Positions 55,559 through 64,000 are shown, counted from the stretch's first letter. The stretch is 64,000 nucleotides of DNA from Nostoc sp. PCC 7107 (GCF_000316625.1 NC_019676.1:3304501-3368500); one strand, 5' to 3'. The notes: generated by a model from the letters alone, not told the origin. Numbers and translations: made by a program.

Positions 55559-56374
55559 ATGAATCAACCAATCAAGCGAGCTTTTTTAGACACTGAGGAC
55601 GGACAAATCCTCTATTGTATTGCTGGCGAAGGAGAACCTTTGCTCTTGCTACATCAAAATTTTAGAAGTAGTGATGAATTCCGCGAGTTAATACCAATCT
55701 TTGCTCAGAAGAGATTAGTAATTGCTATGGATTTATTAGGGTTAGGAGATTCCGATAAGCCGCCAAGAATGTATTCAATTGAAGATTACGCAAGAACTGT
55801 TGTTTTACTGTTAGACGAATTAGGAATAAAAACCGCAAGTATTCTTGGAAATCATACAGGAGCTTTTATAGCAGCAGAAGTAGCAGCAGCTTATTCTGAG
55901 CGTGTTAAAACAATTATATTATGCAATATAGATAATTTTAGTGAAGACGGGAAAGCCGCTTTATCAGAGAAATTTGCAAATCTTAAGATAAAATCTGATG
56001 GTTCTCATCTGATTGAAAGATGGTTAGCTAGAGTAAATTATATAGGTTCTGCTGAGTTAAATCACCGTTGGGTTTTAGATGATTTAAAATGTTTTGCTTA
56101 TCCTTGGTATGCACCTTTGGCTGTTATCGACTACAGCCAACGAATGGAAGCAAGATTTCGTTTAATTAAGTCTCCAACTTTAATATTGTCTGGTACAGAG
56201 GACGTAAAACAATTAGAAAGACTAGGTTTTGCTAACGCAGATAATAGAGAGTTTATTTTAACAGCAATTTCTCATGCCAAGATGATTGATATTGAAGGGG
56301 GAACTATATGTATGATGAATCAGATGCCTGAAGAAATATCAAACGTGGTAATTGAATTTTTAGATGAGAACTAA
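55559..56374 (+). CDS. alpha/beta hydrolase
   Basis: The 271-residue protein reads 'EGEPLLLLHQNFRSSDEFRELIPIFAQKRLVIAMDLLGLGDSDKP' and 'ARTVVLLLDELGIKTASILGNHTGAFIAAEVAAAYSERVKTIIL'. The elbow is G-N-H-T-G, so the usual Ser nucleophile (GxSxG) is replaced by His or Thr; the acid ('LSGTEDVKQLE') and a late His ('AISHAKMIDIEGG') are in the expected places. This suggests a hydrolase-fold enzyme with altered chemistry, such as a lyase or non-hydrolytic member. It follows hisS by 21 bases and precedes a bicupin gene by 60. Confidence 0.82.
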   Translation: MNQPIKRAFLDTEDGQILYCIAGEGEPLLLLHQNFRSSDEFRELIPIFAQKRLVIAMDLLGLGDSDKPPRMYSIEDYARTVVLLLDELGIKTASILGNHTGAFIAAEVAAAYSERVKTIILCNIDNFSEDGKAALSEKFANLKIKSDGSHLIERWLARVNYIGSAELNHRWVLDDLKCFAYPWYAPLAVIDYSQRMEARFRLIKSPTLILSGTEDVKQLERLGFANADNREFILTAISHAKMIDIEGGTICMMNQMPEEISNVVIEFLDEN

Positions 56375-56434
56375 GTTGATGTAAATAAAATTTACTGCAT
56401 AGTTAAATACATATAAACAGGGTAGTTTACTGTC

Positions 56435-57352
56435 ATGGATGAAGACAAGAAAAGTATTAATCTTGTAAAAAACGATAAAATTAATGATTTTTTAAATGTA
56501 GAGTGTGTCAAAGAAGACTGGGGTGGAGATGGTAGAGGACGCTTGAACTTATCGGGAAGGCGAACTGCTATATCAAAAGAGTACTTACCTCGTAAGTACC
56601 AATTTTTTAATACAAATGCTCTGCCAGAAGAACAAGGATGGCGAATCAGTGGAATGCCAGACAACTTACTACCAGGAAAACGAAGATTATTAACATGGCA
56701 TGACTGTGGTGCATCCACTTCAAGAGTAGTGCTACCCCCTCAATTTGAAGCACCACCAGGTATATTTACAGCTGACTTGGAAATTTTTATTCTTGCTGGT
56801 GACATTCAAATTGGTGAATGGCGATTAGATAAACATTCTTATTGCTTTATTCCCGCAGGTGTGCAAGTAGAGTCTTGGAAAGTTTTAGGTGAAGAGGAAG
56901 TAGAAATACTTTGGATGGAAAATGGCCCTGTTCCACTCAAATACCAATATGCAGAAACCAGTCATCCAGATGCCAGAATTAGTGAATTTATTCCTGCATT
57001 GGATAGTAAATTATTACCGTGGAGTCAAACACAGACAGTTCAGTTTGAAGTCGCTAAAAAGAAGTTTTTAAGGAAACATAACAATGGGGGTGGAACTTGG
57101 CTCCTTGCTATTTTGCCACATTATGACAGTCACTATGGAATGATTCAATCATATAACGAAGAGGCATTCGCTTTAGCTGGATACTGTAATATAGGCAATT
57201 ACCAATTTGCCAAGGATCACTTGGGCTATTGTCCCAGCTATAATAATATTCCTAGACATATAACTGTTGATGGATATTTTGGGTTTGTTAGAGTTGACAG
57301 AGATGTGTCCCAACTTGGAACAATATTTTCGTCTGCACATATTCATGAATAA
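56435..57352 (+). CDS. bicupin-like protein, function unknown
   Basis: The 305-residue protein looks like two cupin domains in tandem. The first has 'FTADLEIFILAGDIQIGEWRLDKHSYCFIPAGVQVESWKVLGEEEVEILWMENG', with the G(X)5-pattern turns and a late Pro-x-Gly. The second half has 'GGGTWLLAILPHYDSHYGMIQSYNEEAFALAGYCNIGNYQF' and 'GYCPSYNNIPRHITVDGYFGFVRVD'. Few classical metal-binding His occur in the first domain, so catalysis is uncertain. It resembles DUF4437-like or ureidoglycine-aminohydrolase-like bicupins only in fold. Its neighbours, a hydrolase-fold protein upstream and a convergent hydantoinase-like amidohydrolase, suggest a shared small-molecule pathway. Confidence 0.65.
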   Translation: MDEDKKSINLVKNDKINDFLNVECVKEDWGGDGRGRLNLSGRRTAISKEYLPRKYQFFNTNALPEEQGWRISGMPDNLLPGKRRLLTWHDCGASTSRVVLPPQFEAPPGIFTADLEIFILAGDIQIGEWRLDKHSYCFIPAGVQVESWKVLGEEEVEILWMENGPVPLKYQYAETSHPDARISEFIPALDSKLLPWSQTQTVQFEVAKKKFLRKHNNGGGTWLLAILPHYDSHYGMIQSYNEEAFALAGYCNIGNYQFAKDHLGYCPSYNNIPRHITVDGYFGFVRVDRDVSQLGTIFSSAHIHE

Positions 57353-57387
57353 AGATTTGAAGTAACAAGATTTCTGTGATTTGCACC

Positions 57388-58869
57388 CTAACGTCTTTTC
57401 AAATAACACCCACTAGGTTCACCTAAAACTTGTCCATTGTTATAAATTAAATTTCCTCTTAAAAACGTACTTTTCACCCGTCCTGTTAACTCCATTCCCT
57501 CAAAAGGTGTGTAACCTTGCTGTGACTCTGACTCAGCCGCACGCACCACAAAGCTTTCATTAGGGTCTACTAACACCAAATCAGCATCAAAGCCAACTGC
57601 AATATCTCCTTTTGCTAACAACCCAAAGCGCCGCGATGGGTTCCAAGATAGTAACTTAGCCATCTGGTTATAAGACATTCCCCGCTTGCTACCTTCACTC
57701 AATACACCCGAAAGTAAATATTCTGTACCGCCAAACCCAGACTTTGCTAACCAAATATTATTCGGGTCTTTTGTACTGCGTTTTTGTTCAGCAGAACAGC
57801 AAGCATGATCACTCACTATCCAATCTATTTGATGATTGAGTACCGCTTGCCATAAATATTCCACATCAGCGCGGGGACGAATTGGCGGGTTGACTTTTGC
57901 CCAAGTACCATTAGGGGTATCAACATCTAATAATAAATGTCCTACAGTCACTTCTCGCCGAAAATTGATATGTGGAAAAGCAGTTTGCATCGTCAACGCT
58001 GCTTCCATTGCTTTGCGCGAACTTAAATGCAACAAATTGATATTTGCACAGTTAGTTTCATTTGCCAAATAAGATGCAATGCAAATGGCTAACCCTTCTG
58101 AATGCGGTGGACGCGCTGCACTGTAAGCTTTTAGTCCACTCAAGCTAGAATCATTTTCTACTATTTTGGTATAAGCATTGAGAATTTCGGCAACTTCACA
58201 ATGCAAACTCAAACTAATAGAATCTCGCGCTGCTGGATATTGTTTCATCAAGCGAGTTATCCCGCGCATGATAAATTCAAAATGAGCAAAGTCATAGCGT
58301 TCTTCTTTATTAATCATCAAAAACAAATTTTGCTGGTCTGATAAACCATGCAAACCATAGCCACCATAAAACATGAAAATTTTAAACGAAGATACGCCAT
58401 GTTCTTCAAACAATAGAGGTATTTCGTCGATATGTTGACTAGCTATTGGTGCAACGTGATAGCTATAATCAACAAAAAAATTCCCTGCGGATAACGCCAA
58501 TACTTCGGGAAAAAAATCGCGGTAGGAACCACCTTTATTTAGATAATATTGTCCTGTACGAATGTAATTGAGAGTTGTAGTTACTCCCCCCATTGCGGCG
58601 GCTTTACTTTCCGTCACTGCATCTTTATCGAGGGGTTGATAAATCCCGATGTGCGTATGAGCATCCACTACCCCAGGAAAGCCTAGTAAGTTTTTGGCAT
58701 CAAATACTTCTAAGGCTTGGTTTACGCTAATATGAGGAGCAATTTCCGCAAATTTACCGTTTTTAATGCCTATATCGAGTAGCTCGACAACATCAGCATG
58801 AGGACGAACAACTCGCACATTTTTGATAATTTTATCTAGTAAAGGAGGTTCAGACACAGTAGACCCCAC
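57388..58869 (-). CDS. hydantoinase/dihydroorotase-family amidohydrolase
   Basis: The 493-residue amidohydrolase has the binuclear metal centre residues: 'DAHTHIG' (first two His), 'SSFKIFMFY' (carboxylated Lys), 'SLHCEVAE' and 'LLHLSSRKA' (His) and 'IVSDHACCS' (Asp). The pattern fits the dihydropyrimidinase, hydantoinase and allantoinase group, which open cyclic amides or ureides. Which ring it cleaves is not clear. The C-terminal small beta domain ends 'GEPSGCYLKRR'. It is divergent from the oxygenase gene at 58994 with a CTGGTT-A-AACCAG palindrome between, and convergent with the bicupin gene. Confidence 0.9.
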   Translation of the reverse strand: MGSTVSEPPLLDKIIKNVRVVRPHADVVELLDIGIKNGKFAEIAPHISVNQALEVFDAKNLLGFPGVVDAHTHIGIYQPLDKDAVTESKAAAMGGVTTTLNYIRTGQYYLNKGGSYRDFFPEVLALSAGNFFVDYSYHVAPIASQHIDEIPLLFEEHGVSSFKIFMFYGGYGLHGLSDQQNLFLMINKEERYDFAHFEFIMRGITRLMKQYPAARDSISLSLHCEVAEILNAYTKIVENDSSLSGLKAYSAARPPHSEGLAICIASYLANETNCANINLLHLSSRKAMEAALTMQTAFPHINFRREVTVGHLLLDVDTPNGTWAKVNPPIRPRADVEYLWQAVLNHQIDWIVSDHACCSAEQKRSTKDPNNIWLAKSGFGGTEYLLSGVLSEGSKRGMSYNQMAKLLSWNPSRRFGLLAKGDIAVGFDADLVLVDPNESFVVRAAESESQQGYTPFEGMELTGRVKSTFLRGNLIYNNGQVLGEPSGCYLKRR

Positions 58870-58896
58870 ACTAAAATGAGTATGTAAGCTTAAGTT

Positions 58897-58909
58897 CTGG
58901 TTAAACCAG
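58897..58909. promoter_or_regulatory. palindrome in the divergent promoter region
   Basis: CTGGTTAAACCAG is symmetrical around its central A and lies in the 124-base gap between the divergent amidohydrolase and Asp/Asn hydroxylase-like genes. It could be an operator for both. No protein is known to bind it. Confidence 0.4.
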
Positions 58910-58993
58910 GAATTTCAACATAGTACCGGAACCTCAGCTAAAACCCATTATTATGTAACAGTTTTTTATTCAATCATCTTGAGGATAGAAACA

Positions 58994-59788
58994 ATGGAAA
59001 CTTTTAATGAGTATCATCTTGACCCAAAACAATTTCCTTTTCTCAAAGGTCTTCAAGATGAATGGGAAGTAATTAGAGATGAGTTTACTAGCTTTATTCA
59101 GCAAGTATCGCCTGAAGAGTTAAAATTTGCTTACGATGTTTTAGGCCCTAAAAGTAAAACTATTAAAACTAAAGGTGATTCAAAATATAGTGCATTTGGC
59201 ATTTTATTCCAAGGGTTATTTATTGAAGAATATATTCAATTACATCAAATACAATATTCAGATTATGGAACAGATGAAGCCTCAGCAAAAGCACTTGCCC
59301 TAAGAAAGAAATATTTTACAAATCTAGCTGGTGCTATAGATAAAGTAAACTTTGGCAATGAAGATATTCTCAGAAATGTTTATTTCGGCACATTTCATCC
59401 TGGCTTAGATATTAAGCTCCATGTCAACTATAACCCACACACAAATCGCGGATATTTAGGATTAATTGTGCCAGAGGGTGATATTGCTATGAAAATTTGC
59501 CATGAACAACTTTATTGGCACGAAGGAAAATTCCTAATTTTAGATCACAGCTATCCACACTGTCCCCACAATTATACTAGTTACGATAGAACTGTTTTGG
59601 TTGTAGACTTTTTTAAACCAGAGAAACCTAGAGAGGAAGTAATAGGATTTGAACAAGAGCAAGTAACAGAACGTATGCAAGATAATCCTTACAGCTTAGG
59701 TGTGTTTGGTAAAAGTGATAAAGCTAACCAGGAAGATTTTATCAAGTATGGTTTGGCTCATCAATTAGAATGGGACAAAGCATTATAA
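58994..59788 (+). CDS. Asp/Asn beta-hydroxylase-like 2-oxoglutarate oxygenase
   Basis: The protein of about 264 residues has the C-terminal jelly-roll of the aspartyl/asparaginyl hydroxylase family: 'KLHVNYNPHTNRGYLGLIVPEGDIAMKI' followed by 'GKFLILDHSYPHCPHNYTSYDRTVLVVDFF', with His ligands in 'KLHVNYN' and 'YPHCPHN' and a likely 2-oxoglutarate-binding Arg in 'YDRTVLVVDF'. The acidic third ligand seems to be Asp in 'ILDHS'. The frame opens at a TTG (58979), but the ATG at 58994 has GAGGATAG before it. It may hydroxylate a free amino acid or peptide. Its partner genes suggest a biosynthetic role. Confidence 0.82.
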   Translation: METFNEYHLDPKQFPFLKGLQDEWEVIRDEFTSFIQQVSPEELKFAYDVLGPKSKTIKTKGDSKYSAFGILFQGLFIEEYIQLHQIQYSDYGTDEASAKALALRKKYFTNLAGAIDKVNFGNEDILRNVYFGTFHPGLDIKLHVNYNPHTNRGYLGLIVPEGDIAMKICHEQLYWHEGKFLILDHSYPHCPHNYTSYDRTVLVVDFFKPEKPREEVIGFEQEQVTERMQDNPYSLGVFGKSDKANQEDFIKYGLAHQLEWDKAL

Positions 59789-59822
59789 TTTTTATCTACA
59801 CAATGTATTACTAAATATAAGT

Positions 59823-60659
59823 TTAAGCTAGGTGAAATCCACCATCTACTGGCAAAGCTACCCCAGTAATAAATGCAGCTTTAGGAGAGCATAAAAAAGC
59901 TACTACTCCACCTATTTCTTCGGGAAAAGCCCAACGCTGCATAGGTGTACTTTCAATCCTTTGTTTTACAGCTTCACTATCTATTCCACCACTATTTACT
60001 GTGGCAAAGTTCCAGGCTTCGGTCTTAAAATAACCGGGAATAACGACATTTACTGTAATTCGCCGTGGGCCAAGTGTTTTGGCATAGTATCTGGCTAAAA
60101 ATTCCACAACTGCTTTAGCTTGGCCTGGCATAACATAGTTCAATTTGGGAGTTTGATTAGTATTACACCCAGGAGAAGATATTGCTACTATATAGCCATT
60201 TCCATCTTCCATGTAATTGATAGCTTTTTCTACACATCTAATAAAGCATTTAGGATAAACACTCTGATAGTAATCGTACTTTTCAAAATTAGTCCATTTG
60301 CCAGTTCCTAATAGTTGAGTGTGATCATTAGCTGCTGCAATAGCTTGATGAGATTCATGGGATGTTGTTAGCCCAACATACAAGCCTGCATTATGAATAA
60401 ATGCTGTGAGTTTACCTTGAAAATTATCTTCAACACATTTAAAGATTTTTTCAATAGTCGATGCTTCTGCTACATCGCCTTTAATCAGATAAACTTTTTT
60501 TCCATAGGTCGATTCTAGATTACTCTTGGCAATCAATGCTGCCTCTTCATTGGAATTAAAGCCAAGGATAAGGTTATAGCCATCTTTAGCTAACTGCTGT
60601 GATATTCCCCAACCAATACCACGAGTACCACCTGTAACTATTGCTAATTTTGATATCAT
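59823..60659 (-). CDS. short-chain dehydrogenase/reductase with Tyr-x6-Lys site
   Basis: The 278-residue SDR has the NAD(P)-binding 'VTGGTRGIGWGIS', 'NAG' in 'FIHNAGLYVG', a Ser in 'IVAISSPGCN' and 'YVMPGQAKAVVEFLARYYAKTLGPRRITVNVVIPGYFKTE', ending 'ITGVALPVDGGFHL'. The catalytic Tyr and Lys are six residues apart (Y-VMPGQA-K), the spacing of enoyl-ACP reductases such as FabI, not the usual three. It may thus reduce a C=C bond or another atypical substrate. It is convergent with the oxygenase gene. Compared with classical SDRs it has an insert around residues 100-130. Confidence 0.88.
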   Translation of the reverse strand: MISKLAIVTGGTRGIGWGISQQLAKDGYNLILGFNSNEEAALIAKSNLESTYGKKVYLIKGDVAEASTIEKIFKCVEDNFQGKLTAFIHNAGLYVGLTTSHESHQAIAAANDHTQLLGTGKWTNFEKYDYYQSVYPKCFIRCVEKAINYMEDGNGYIVAISSPGCNTNQTPKLNYVMPGQAKAVVEFLARYYAKTLGPRRITVNVVIPGYFKTEAWNFATVNSGGIDSEAVKQRIESTPMQRWAFPEEIGGVVAFLCSPKAAFITGVALPVDGGFHLA

Positions 60660-61057
60660 TTTTGCCTACTCAATAGTAACTTTAATTAATAAAAAACGTT
60701 ACTGAAAAAATTAACATTTGATTCTGGTGTAATCAAATGTTAATTTGTTAATCATCAATTAAGAGATATTCATTCAAGAGAAAAGTGAATATCGTAATAA
60801 TTTTTTGTAATTAACATTCAGTATGAAGCTAAAAGCGTACAGTGATATGATATCCAAAAAACTGACCTAAGAACGAATACAGGCACGCTCAAACTTAGTT
60901 TTTAATTTCTGTGCGGCGAAGGCTAAAACTACTGCTAATCAAGCAGTTGCGACAGCCCAAGAGAAGCCCAAGAGTTATCTGTAAGTATAACTAAAGCCGC
61001 GATCGCTCCCCCAATTAATATTTGTCTGACTAAGTTAGTTAATAAATCTAATCGAGA
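60660..61057. other. intergenic, possible gene remnant on the minus strand
   Basis: No intact gene is found. On the minus strand at about 60945-61055 a frame reads 'DLLTNLVRQILIGGAIAALVIL' in part and then stops, which could be the stub of a membrane protein, but nothing is recognised. The left part is AT-rich with TTAACATTTGAT-like inverted sequence. Confidence 0.3.
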
Positions 61058-61459
61058 ATGATGACACAAGACTCTGCAAATACTTTAAAAGTTGCCCAGC
61101 AAGCATTTGAGCATTTTACATCTGGTTTAGCTACGGGAGACTGGCAAGCATTTCTCGATATGCTGACAGAAGACTTCACCTTTTGGTTTCCAATGGGAAA
61201 GTTTCACGGGTTAAATGAGGGGAAAAAACGCGCGCAAGAGTTTTTGCAATATGTTTCGGAATCTTTTGGTTCGGGAATTACGTTAACGTCTCTAGACCGT
61301 GTTACTAGTAATGAGACAACGGTTGTCTTTGAGTTTCGTGATGAAGGGCTGTTATTAGGACAACCTTATAAAAATCGTGTTGCAGTTTCTTTTGATGTGT
61401 GCGACGATAAAATTTGTGGCTATCGAGAATATTTTGGTAGCGATGGTAAGTCTTATTAG
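61058..61459 (+). CDS. SnoaL/NTF2-like protein
   Basis: The 133-residue protein fits the NTF2-like cone fold: 'VAQQAFEHFTSGLATGDWQAFLDMLTEDFTFWFPMGKFHGLNEGKKRAQEFLQYVSESFG' in order, then strands ending 'NRVAVSFDVCDDKICGYREYFGS'. SnoaL-like proteins are small cyclases, isomerases or ligand binders; the function here is unknown. Two adjacent ATGs (61058 and 61061) are both possible. It lies near the SDR gene but on the other strand, so membership in the metabolic group is uncertain. Confidence 0.8.
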   Translation: MMTQDSANTLKVAQQAFEHFTSGLATGDWQAFLDMLTEDFTFWFPMGKFHGLNEGKKRAQEFLQYVSESFGSGITLTSLDRVTSNETTVVFEFRDEGLLLGQPYKNRVAVSFDVCDDKICGYREYFGSDGKSY

Positions 61460-61472
61460 TTAATGGTAACTG

Positions 61473-61949
61473 TTAATTGAGTTCTTTTAACTCTTTGCAT
61501 TTAGCTTCTGCGGCTTGATAAGCAACTAAATATTCTTTACCACCCAACATCACATCACCATAGTATTCATAAGGTGTTGTGCCGTAAATTGGGAGGGGGT
61601 CATCTTCGGGATAATCTTCTTTTGATTCTTCGATGATAGCTTTTAGTTGTTTGGCGGTTAAAGTTTGTGCTGAGAAATACCAAAGTTCTTGGTTATTTTT
61701 GCGGATGTGGGGTAAGTTAGGATCAATGATGCGCGTGATAGAGTCTTCCCCAGAGGTATCTTTTAACTCAATCCAACCGTGTTCCACAGGGCGATAGGGT
61801 TTACCAGCATAAACTAAAAAACCTTGAACATAAATTGCTCCCTGTGTGGATAATACTGCTTTATAAGCATTATCAAAAATTTTATCTTTTTTACTTTTGA
61901 TGCGTTTAGCAATTTCCAGCGAAAGGGTTTCATCCAATGCTTTATTCAT
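61473..61949 (-). CDS. conserved hypothetical protein, 158 residues
   Basis: This soluble protein has no recognised motif. The N-terminal half reads 'IFDNAYKAVLSTQGAIYVQGFLVYAGKPYRPVEHGWIELKD' and continues 'SITRIIDPNLPHI', which looks like a short beta-rich domain; the rest is acidic ('EESKEDYPEDDPLP') and ends with a helical stretch 'YLVAYQAAEAKCKELKEL'. Good coding appearance and length support a real gene. The strands and the conserved His in 'VEHGWIE' hint at an enzyme-like fold, but no function is claimed. It is convergent with the SnoaL-like gene, 13 bases apart. Confidence 0.7.
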   Translation of the reverse strand: MNKALDETLSLEIAKRIKSKKDKIFDNAYKAVLSTQGAIYVQGFLVYAGKPYRPVEHGWIELKDTSGEDSITRIIDPNLPHIRKNNQELWYFSAQTLTAKQLKAIIEESKEDYPEDDPLPIYGTTPYEYYGDVMLGGKEYLVAYQAAEAKCKELKELN

Positions 61950-62162
61950 TTACAGCGGAAATTTAAGTGCGTACTCATACTATTCTACCATTGACATACT
62001 CTTGATTTAGTGGACTTATGTATGGGGCGATCGCTCTTATCTATCAAGAAACACTACTCATAAAAAAATCTTACTAAATGTAAATAATTTTACATCTACA
62101 GCAGGATGTCTATACTAAATCTCAAAACTTAAGATATATACTGTCTAATCCACATAACCGTT

Positions 62163-63185
62163 GTGATTCATCAACATTCTGACAGTATCATCAACCAGTC
62201 GCTAGCAACAGCCTCAAACAAAGGTTATCAATTTAGCTGGTTTGATTGGTTTTGCCTTTGGTATCCGCCAGGATGGTTAGTTTTGTTTAACCGTCACTGG
62301 CAACATTATCACAACGATCCCGATGGTTGGAACTGGTGGGAATATATATTATTTTTGCTACCTTGTGGGTTTTATTTAGCCCTGTTGATGCGATGGTTGC
62401 GCTTAGGTTGTCGTTCACCAAGAAAAGAAGTCGGTGAATTTAATCCCAACTATCAACAAGCTTTTCGCCAAGAAATTTTAGCCCCCATCGTTAAATATTA
62501 TTTTCGGGGAGAACTGCAACAAATTAATAACTTACCGTCAACAGGGCCGATGATTGTCGCTATGAATCATGCAGGGATGTGTTTTCCTTGGGATTTCCTG
62601 ACTTTGGGTTATTTATTAAGTGAAACACGCCAATGGGTAGTGCAACCATTGGCCAGCGTATCGTTATTTGAACATCCTTGGATAATTTGGTGGCTACCTT
62701 CGCAATGGTCGCAGGTTTTAGGTGGAGTGCGGGCAGAGATTGGTGATTTTGAGACGGCGATCGCTCAAGGTAAAATTTTACTATATGCAGCTGAAGGTAT
62801 CCGCGGGCCGGGTAAAGGTTGGCACAAACGCTATCAATTGCAAAAATTTGATATCAGCTTTATACAATTGAGCGATCGCTATCATATCCCGATTTTGCCA
62901 GTACTTTGCATCGGTAGCGAGTTTTTACATCCTTGGGCTATTAATAGTAAAAAATTACAACGCATAATTAAATTACCATTCTTACCCATATCTCCGTTAA
63001 TGCTGATTTTGCTTTTGTTTCCCTCAATGGGAATTTGGGCGATGAAAACTCGCTTACAATATTTTATCCAGCCTTTAGAACAGCAGATCAATTCGAGTAA
63101 AGACCGTGCAATTACTTATCAACAGGCGCAAAATTTTCGAGAGAAACTGCAAACTCAACTCCATCAGATTTTAGTTCAACGCTGA
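62163..63185 (+). CDS. PlsC-like acyltransferase
   Basis: The 340-residue protein has a hydrophobic N-terminal segment ('WWEYILFLLPCGFYLALLMRW') and the acyltransferase blocks 'GPMIVAMNHAGMCFPWDFLTLGYLL' (catalytic NH...D, with seven residues between instead of the usual four), 'LGGVRAEIGDFETAIAQGKILLYAAEGIRGPGKGW' (equivalent of EGTRS) and 'HIPILPVLCIGSEF'. Members acylate lysophospholipids or related alcohols. The altered NH-D spacing suggests a distinct acceptor. The start is GTG at 62163; no ATG is in frame before the conserved part. Confidence 0.8.
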   Translation: MIHQHSDSIINQSLATASNKGYQFSWFDWFCLWYPPGWLVLFNRHWQHYHNDPDGWNWWEYILFLLPCGFYLALLMRWLRLGCRSPRKEVGEFNPNYQQAFRQEILAPIVKYYFRGELQQINNLPSTGPMIVAMNHAGMCFPWDFLTLGYLLSETRQWVVQPLASVSLFEHPWIIWWLPSQWSQVLGGVRAEIGDFETAIAQGKILLYAAEGIRGPGKGWHKRYQLQKFDISFIQLSDRYHIPILPVLCIGSEFLHPWAINSKKLQRIIKLPFLPISPLMLILLLFPSMGIWAMKTRLQYFIQPLEQQINSSKDRAITYQQAQNFREKLQTQLHQILVQR

Positions 63186-63235
63186 GTAACGCTGAGGTAA
63201 ACGCAAAGGAAAAGGAGAGTTTTTATGAGTTGGAA

Positions 63236-63934
63236 TCATATAGTTTCTACAAAAGCAGTGCCGAAGCGATAACCTTTTCCGTAAACTGTGTGAATTAAAG
63301 TCGTTTCTTTCCCTACTTCAATTTTTCGGCGCAATAGGCGAATTAATGCAGCTATGACATTACTACTTGGTTGTTCTTCATTCTGCCAGAGATGTTCCAT
63401 TATTTGGGCATGAGTTAGCAACTGTCCTGTATGTTCCATGAAGTATTGCAGCAGTTGGCTTTCTTTTTGTGATAGTTCAATAATGCGTCCTTGACGATAA
63501 GCGACTTGGTTATCACAATCAAGTTCTAAATCAGCAACAACTAGCCTCCCGGAAGTAGTTTCATAGGTTTGCAAACCACTACGCCGCAATAAAGCCCTAA
63601 CTCGTGCTAATAATTCCCGTAATTCAAAGGGTTTGACTAAATAATCATCTGCACCAGCGTCTAAACCTTGCACGCGATCGTCTAAAGTATCTTTAGCAGT
63701 GAGAAACAGCACAGGGGTATTTTTGCCTTGTCGCCGCACTTCTTGGCAAATCTCCAATCCGGTTTTTCCTGGTAACATCCAATCTAAAATTAGTAAGTCA
63801 TAATTACTGGCTGTTGCCAATTGACCACCATTTGTCCCATTGTATGCCGCATCTACGGTGTAACCTTCACGAGTTAACACGCGACTTAAGGGGTCAGTTA
63901 ATTCTGCTTCGTCGTCAACTAATAAAATTCTCAT
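63236..63934 (-). CDS. OmpR-family response regulator
   Basis: The 232-residue protein has a receiver domain ('MRILLVDDEAELTDPLSRVLTREGYTV', phospho-acceptor Asp in 'LLILDWMLPGKTGLE', Lys in 'DYLVKPFE') and a winged-helix output ('IELSQKESQLLQYFMEHTGQLLTHAQIMEHLW', 'NVIAALIRLLRRKIE', 'VYGKGYRFG'). The frame extends to 63988, but the Met at 63934 is the usual family start. It resembles the redox- and metal-responsive RppA/NrsR group of cyanobacteria, which is a similarity and not proof. Its sensor kinase is not in the window; one may lie to the right or elsewhere. Confidence 0.93.
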   Translation of the reverse strand: MRILLVDDEAELTDPLSRVLTREGYTVDAAYNGTNGGQLATASNYDLLILDWMLPGKTGLEICQEVRRQGKNTPVLFLTAKDTLDDRVQGLDAGADDYLVKPFELRELLARVRALLRRSGLQTYETTSGRLVVADLELDCDNQVAYRQGRIIELSQKESQLLQYFMEHTGQLLTHAQIMEHLWQNEEQPSSNVIAALIRLLRRKIEVGKETTLIHTVYGKGYRFGTAFVETI

Positions 63935-64000
63935 GCTGCTTATGGTAAGCAATCGAGATATTCTCAATAATAAATGAAATGCCAACACACTAAGGATATC

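Overview
The window looks like chromosome from a filamentous, heterocyst-forming type cyanobacterium (Nostocales; no species can be named from the sequence). Evidence: an allophycocyanin alpha subunit, a cyAbrB regulator, a cyanobacterial FtsH, many HIP1 octamers (GCGATCGC, e.g. 36607 and 47641), heptamer short tandem repeats between genes (20261, 22862, 25215), multi-hairpin intergenic repeats (35290, 44204, 53941) and several CHAT, STAND and WD40 or TPR proteins. No rRNA or tRNA gene and no intact insertion sequence was recognised.

Region 1 (1-9540) is a CRISPR island. The left edge cuts through a cas1 gene that has no end inside the window. It is followed by a PIN-type toxin-antitoxin pair and then two large CRISPR arrays (24 and 27 repeats) that point away from each other. 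Their leaders are recognisably paralogous and face inward onto a reverse transcriptase-Cas1 fusion, a small unknown gene and an HTH-DUF4384 gene. No cas2, cas6, cas10 or other effector gene is visible. Two features stand out. Many spacers contain a strong inverted repeat (stems up to 11 bp), far more than chance would give. The two cas1 genes also share an upstream motif pair with identical 31-bp spacing.

Region 2 (9600-25990) holds a 1258-residue TPR-CHAT protein directly behind array 2, molybdopterin synthase MoaE, a decayed sensor gene followed by a histidine kinase, response regulator and hybrid kinase cluster, PyrR, cobalamin CbiB, an Rrf2 regulator, cyAbrB and a ClC channel. Region 3 (26200-38100) has a Lys-rich miniprotein, a stand-alone allophycocyanin alpha gene, a fasciclin protein, a GT39-type glycosyltransferase, transporters (TauE/SafE and two head-to-head CadD paralogues), a cysteine block (cysK, an Rrf2 regulator, cysE) and a ferritin-like protein.

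Region 4 (38214-47585) is a three-gene minus-strand set: alpha/beta hydrolase, C25/caspase-clan peptidase, and a 1985-residue CHAT-STAND-WD40 protein with about 22 blades. It has the look of an NTP-dependent conflict or cell-death system and is, with the CRISPR island, the best candidate for something not yet described. Region 5 (48025-64000) is mainly housekeeping (permease, FtsH, EPSP synthase, HisRS, acyltransferase, response regulator). It encloses a small metabolic group of unknown product at 55559-60659: alpha/beta hydrolase, bicupin, hydantoinase-like amidohydrolase, Asp/Asn hydroxylase-like oxygenase and an SDR with the Tyr/Lys spacing of enoyl reductases.
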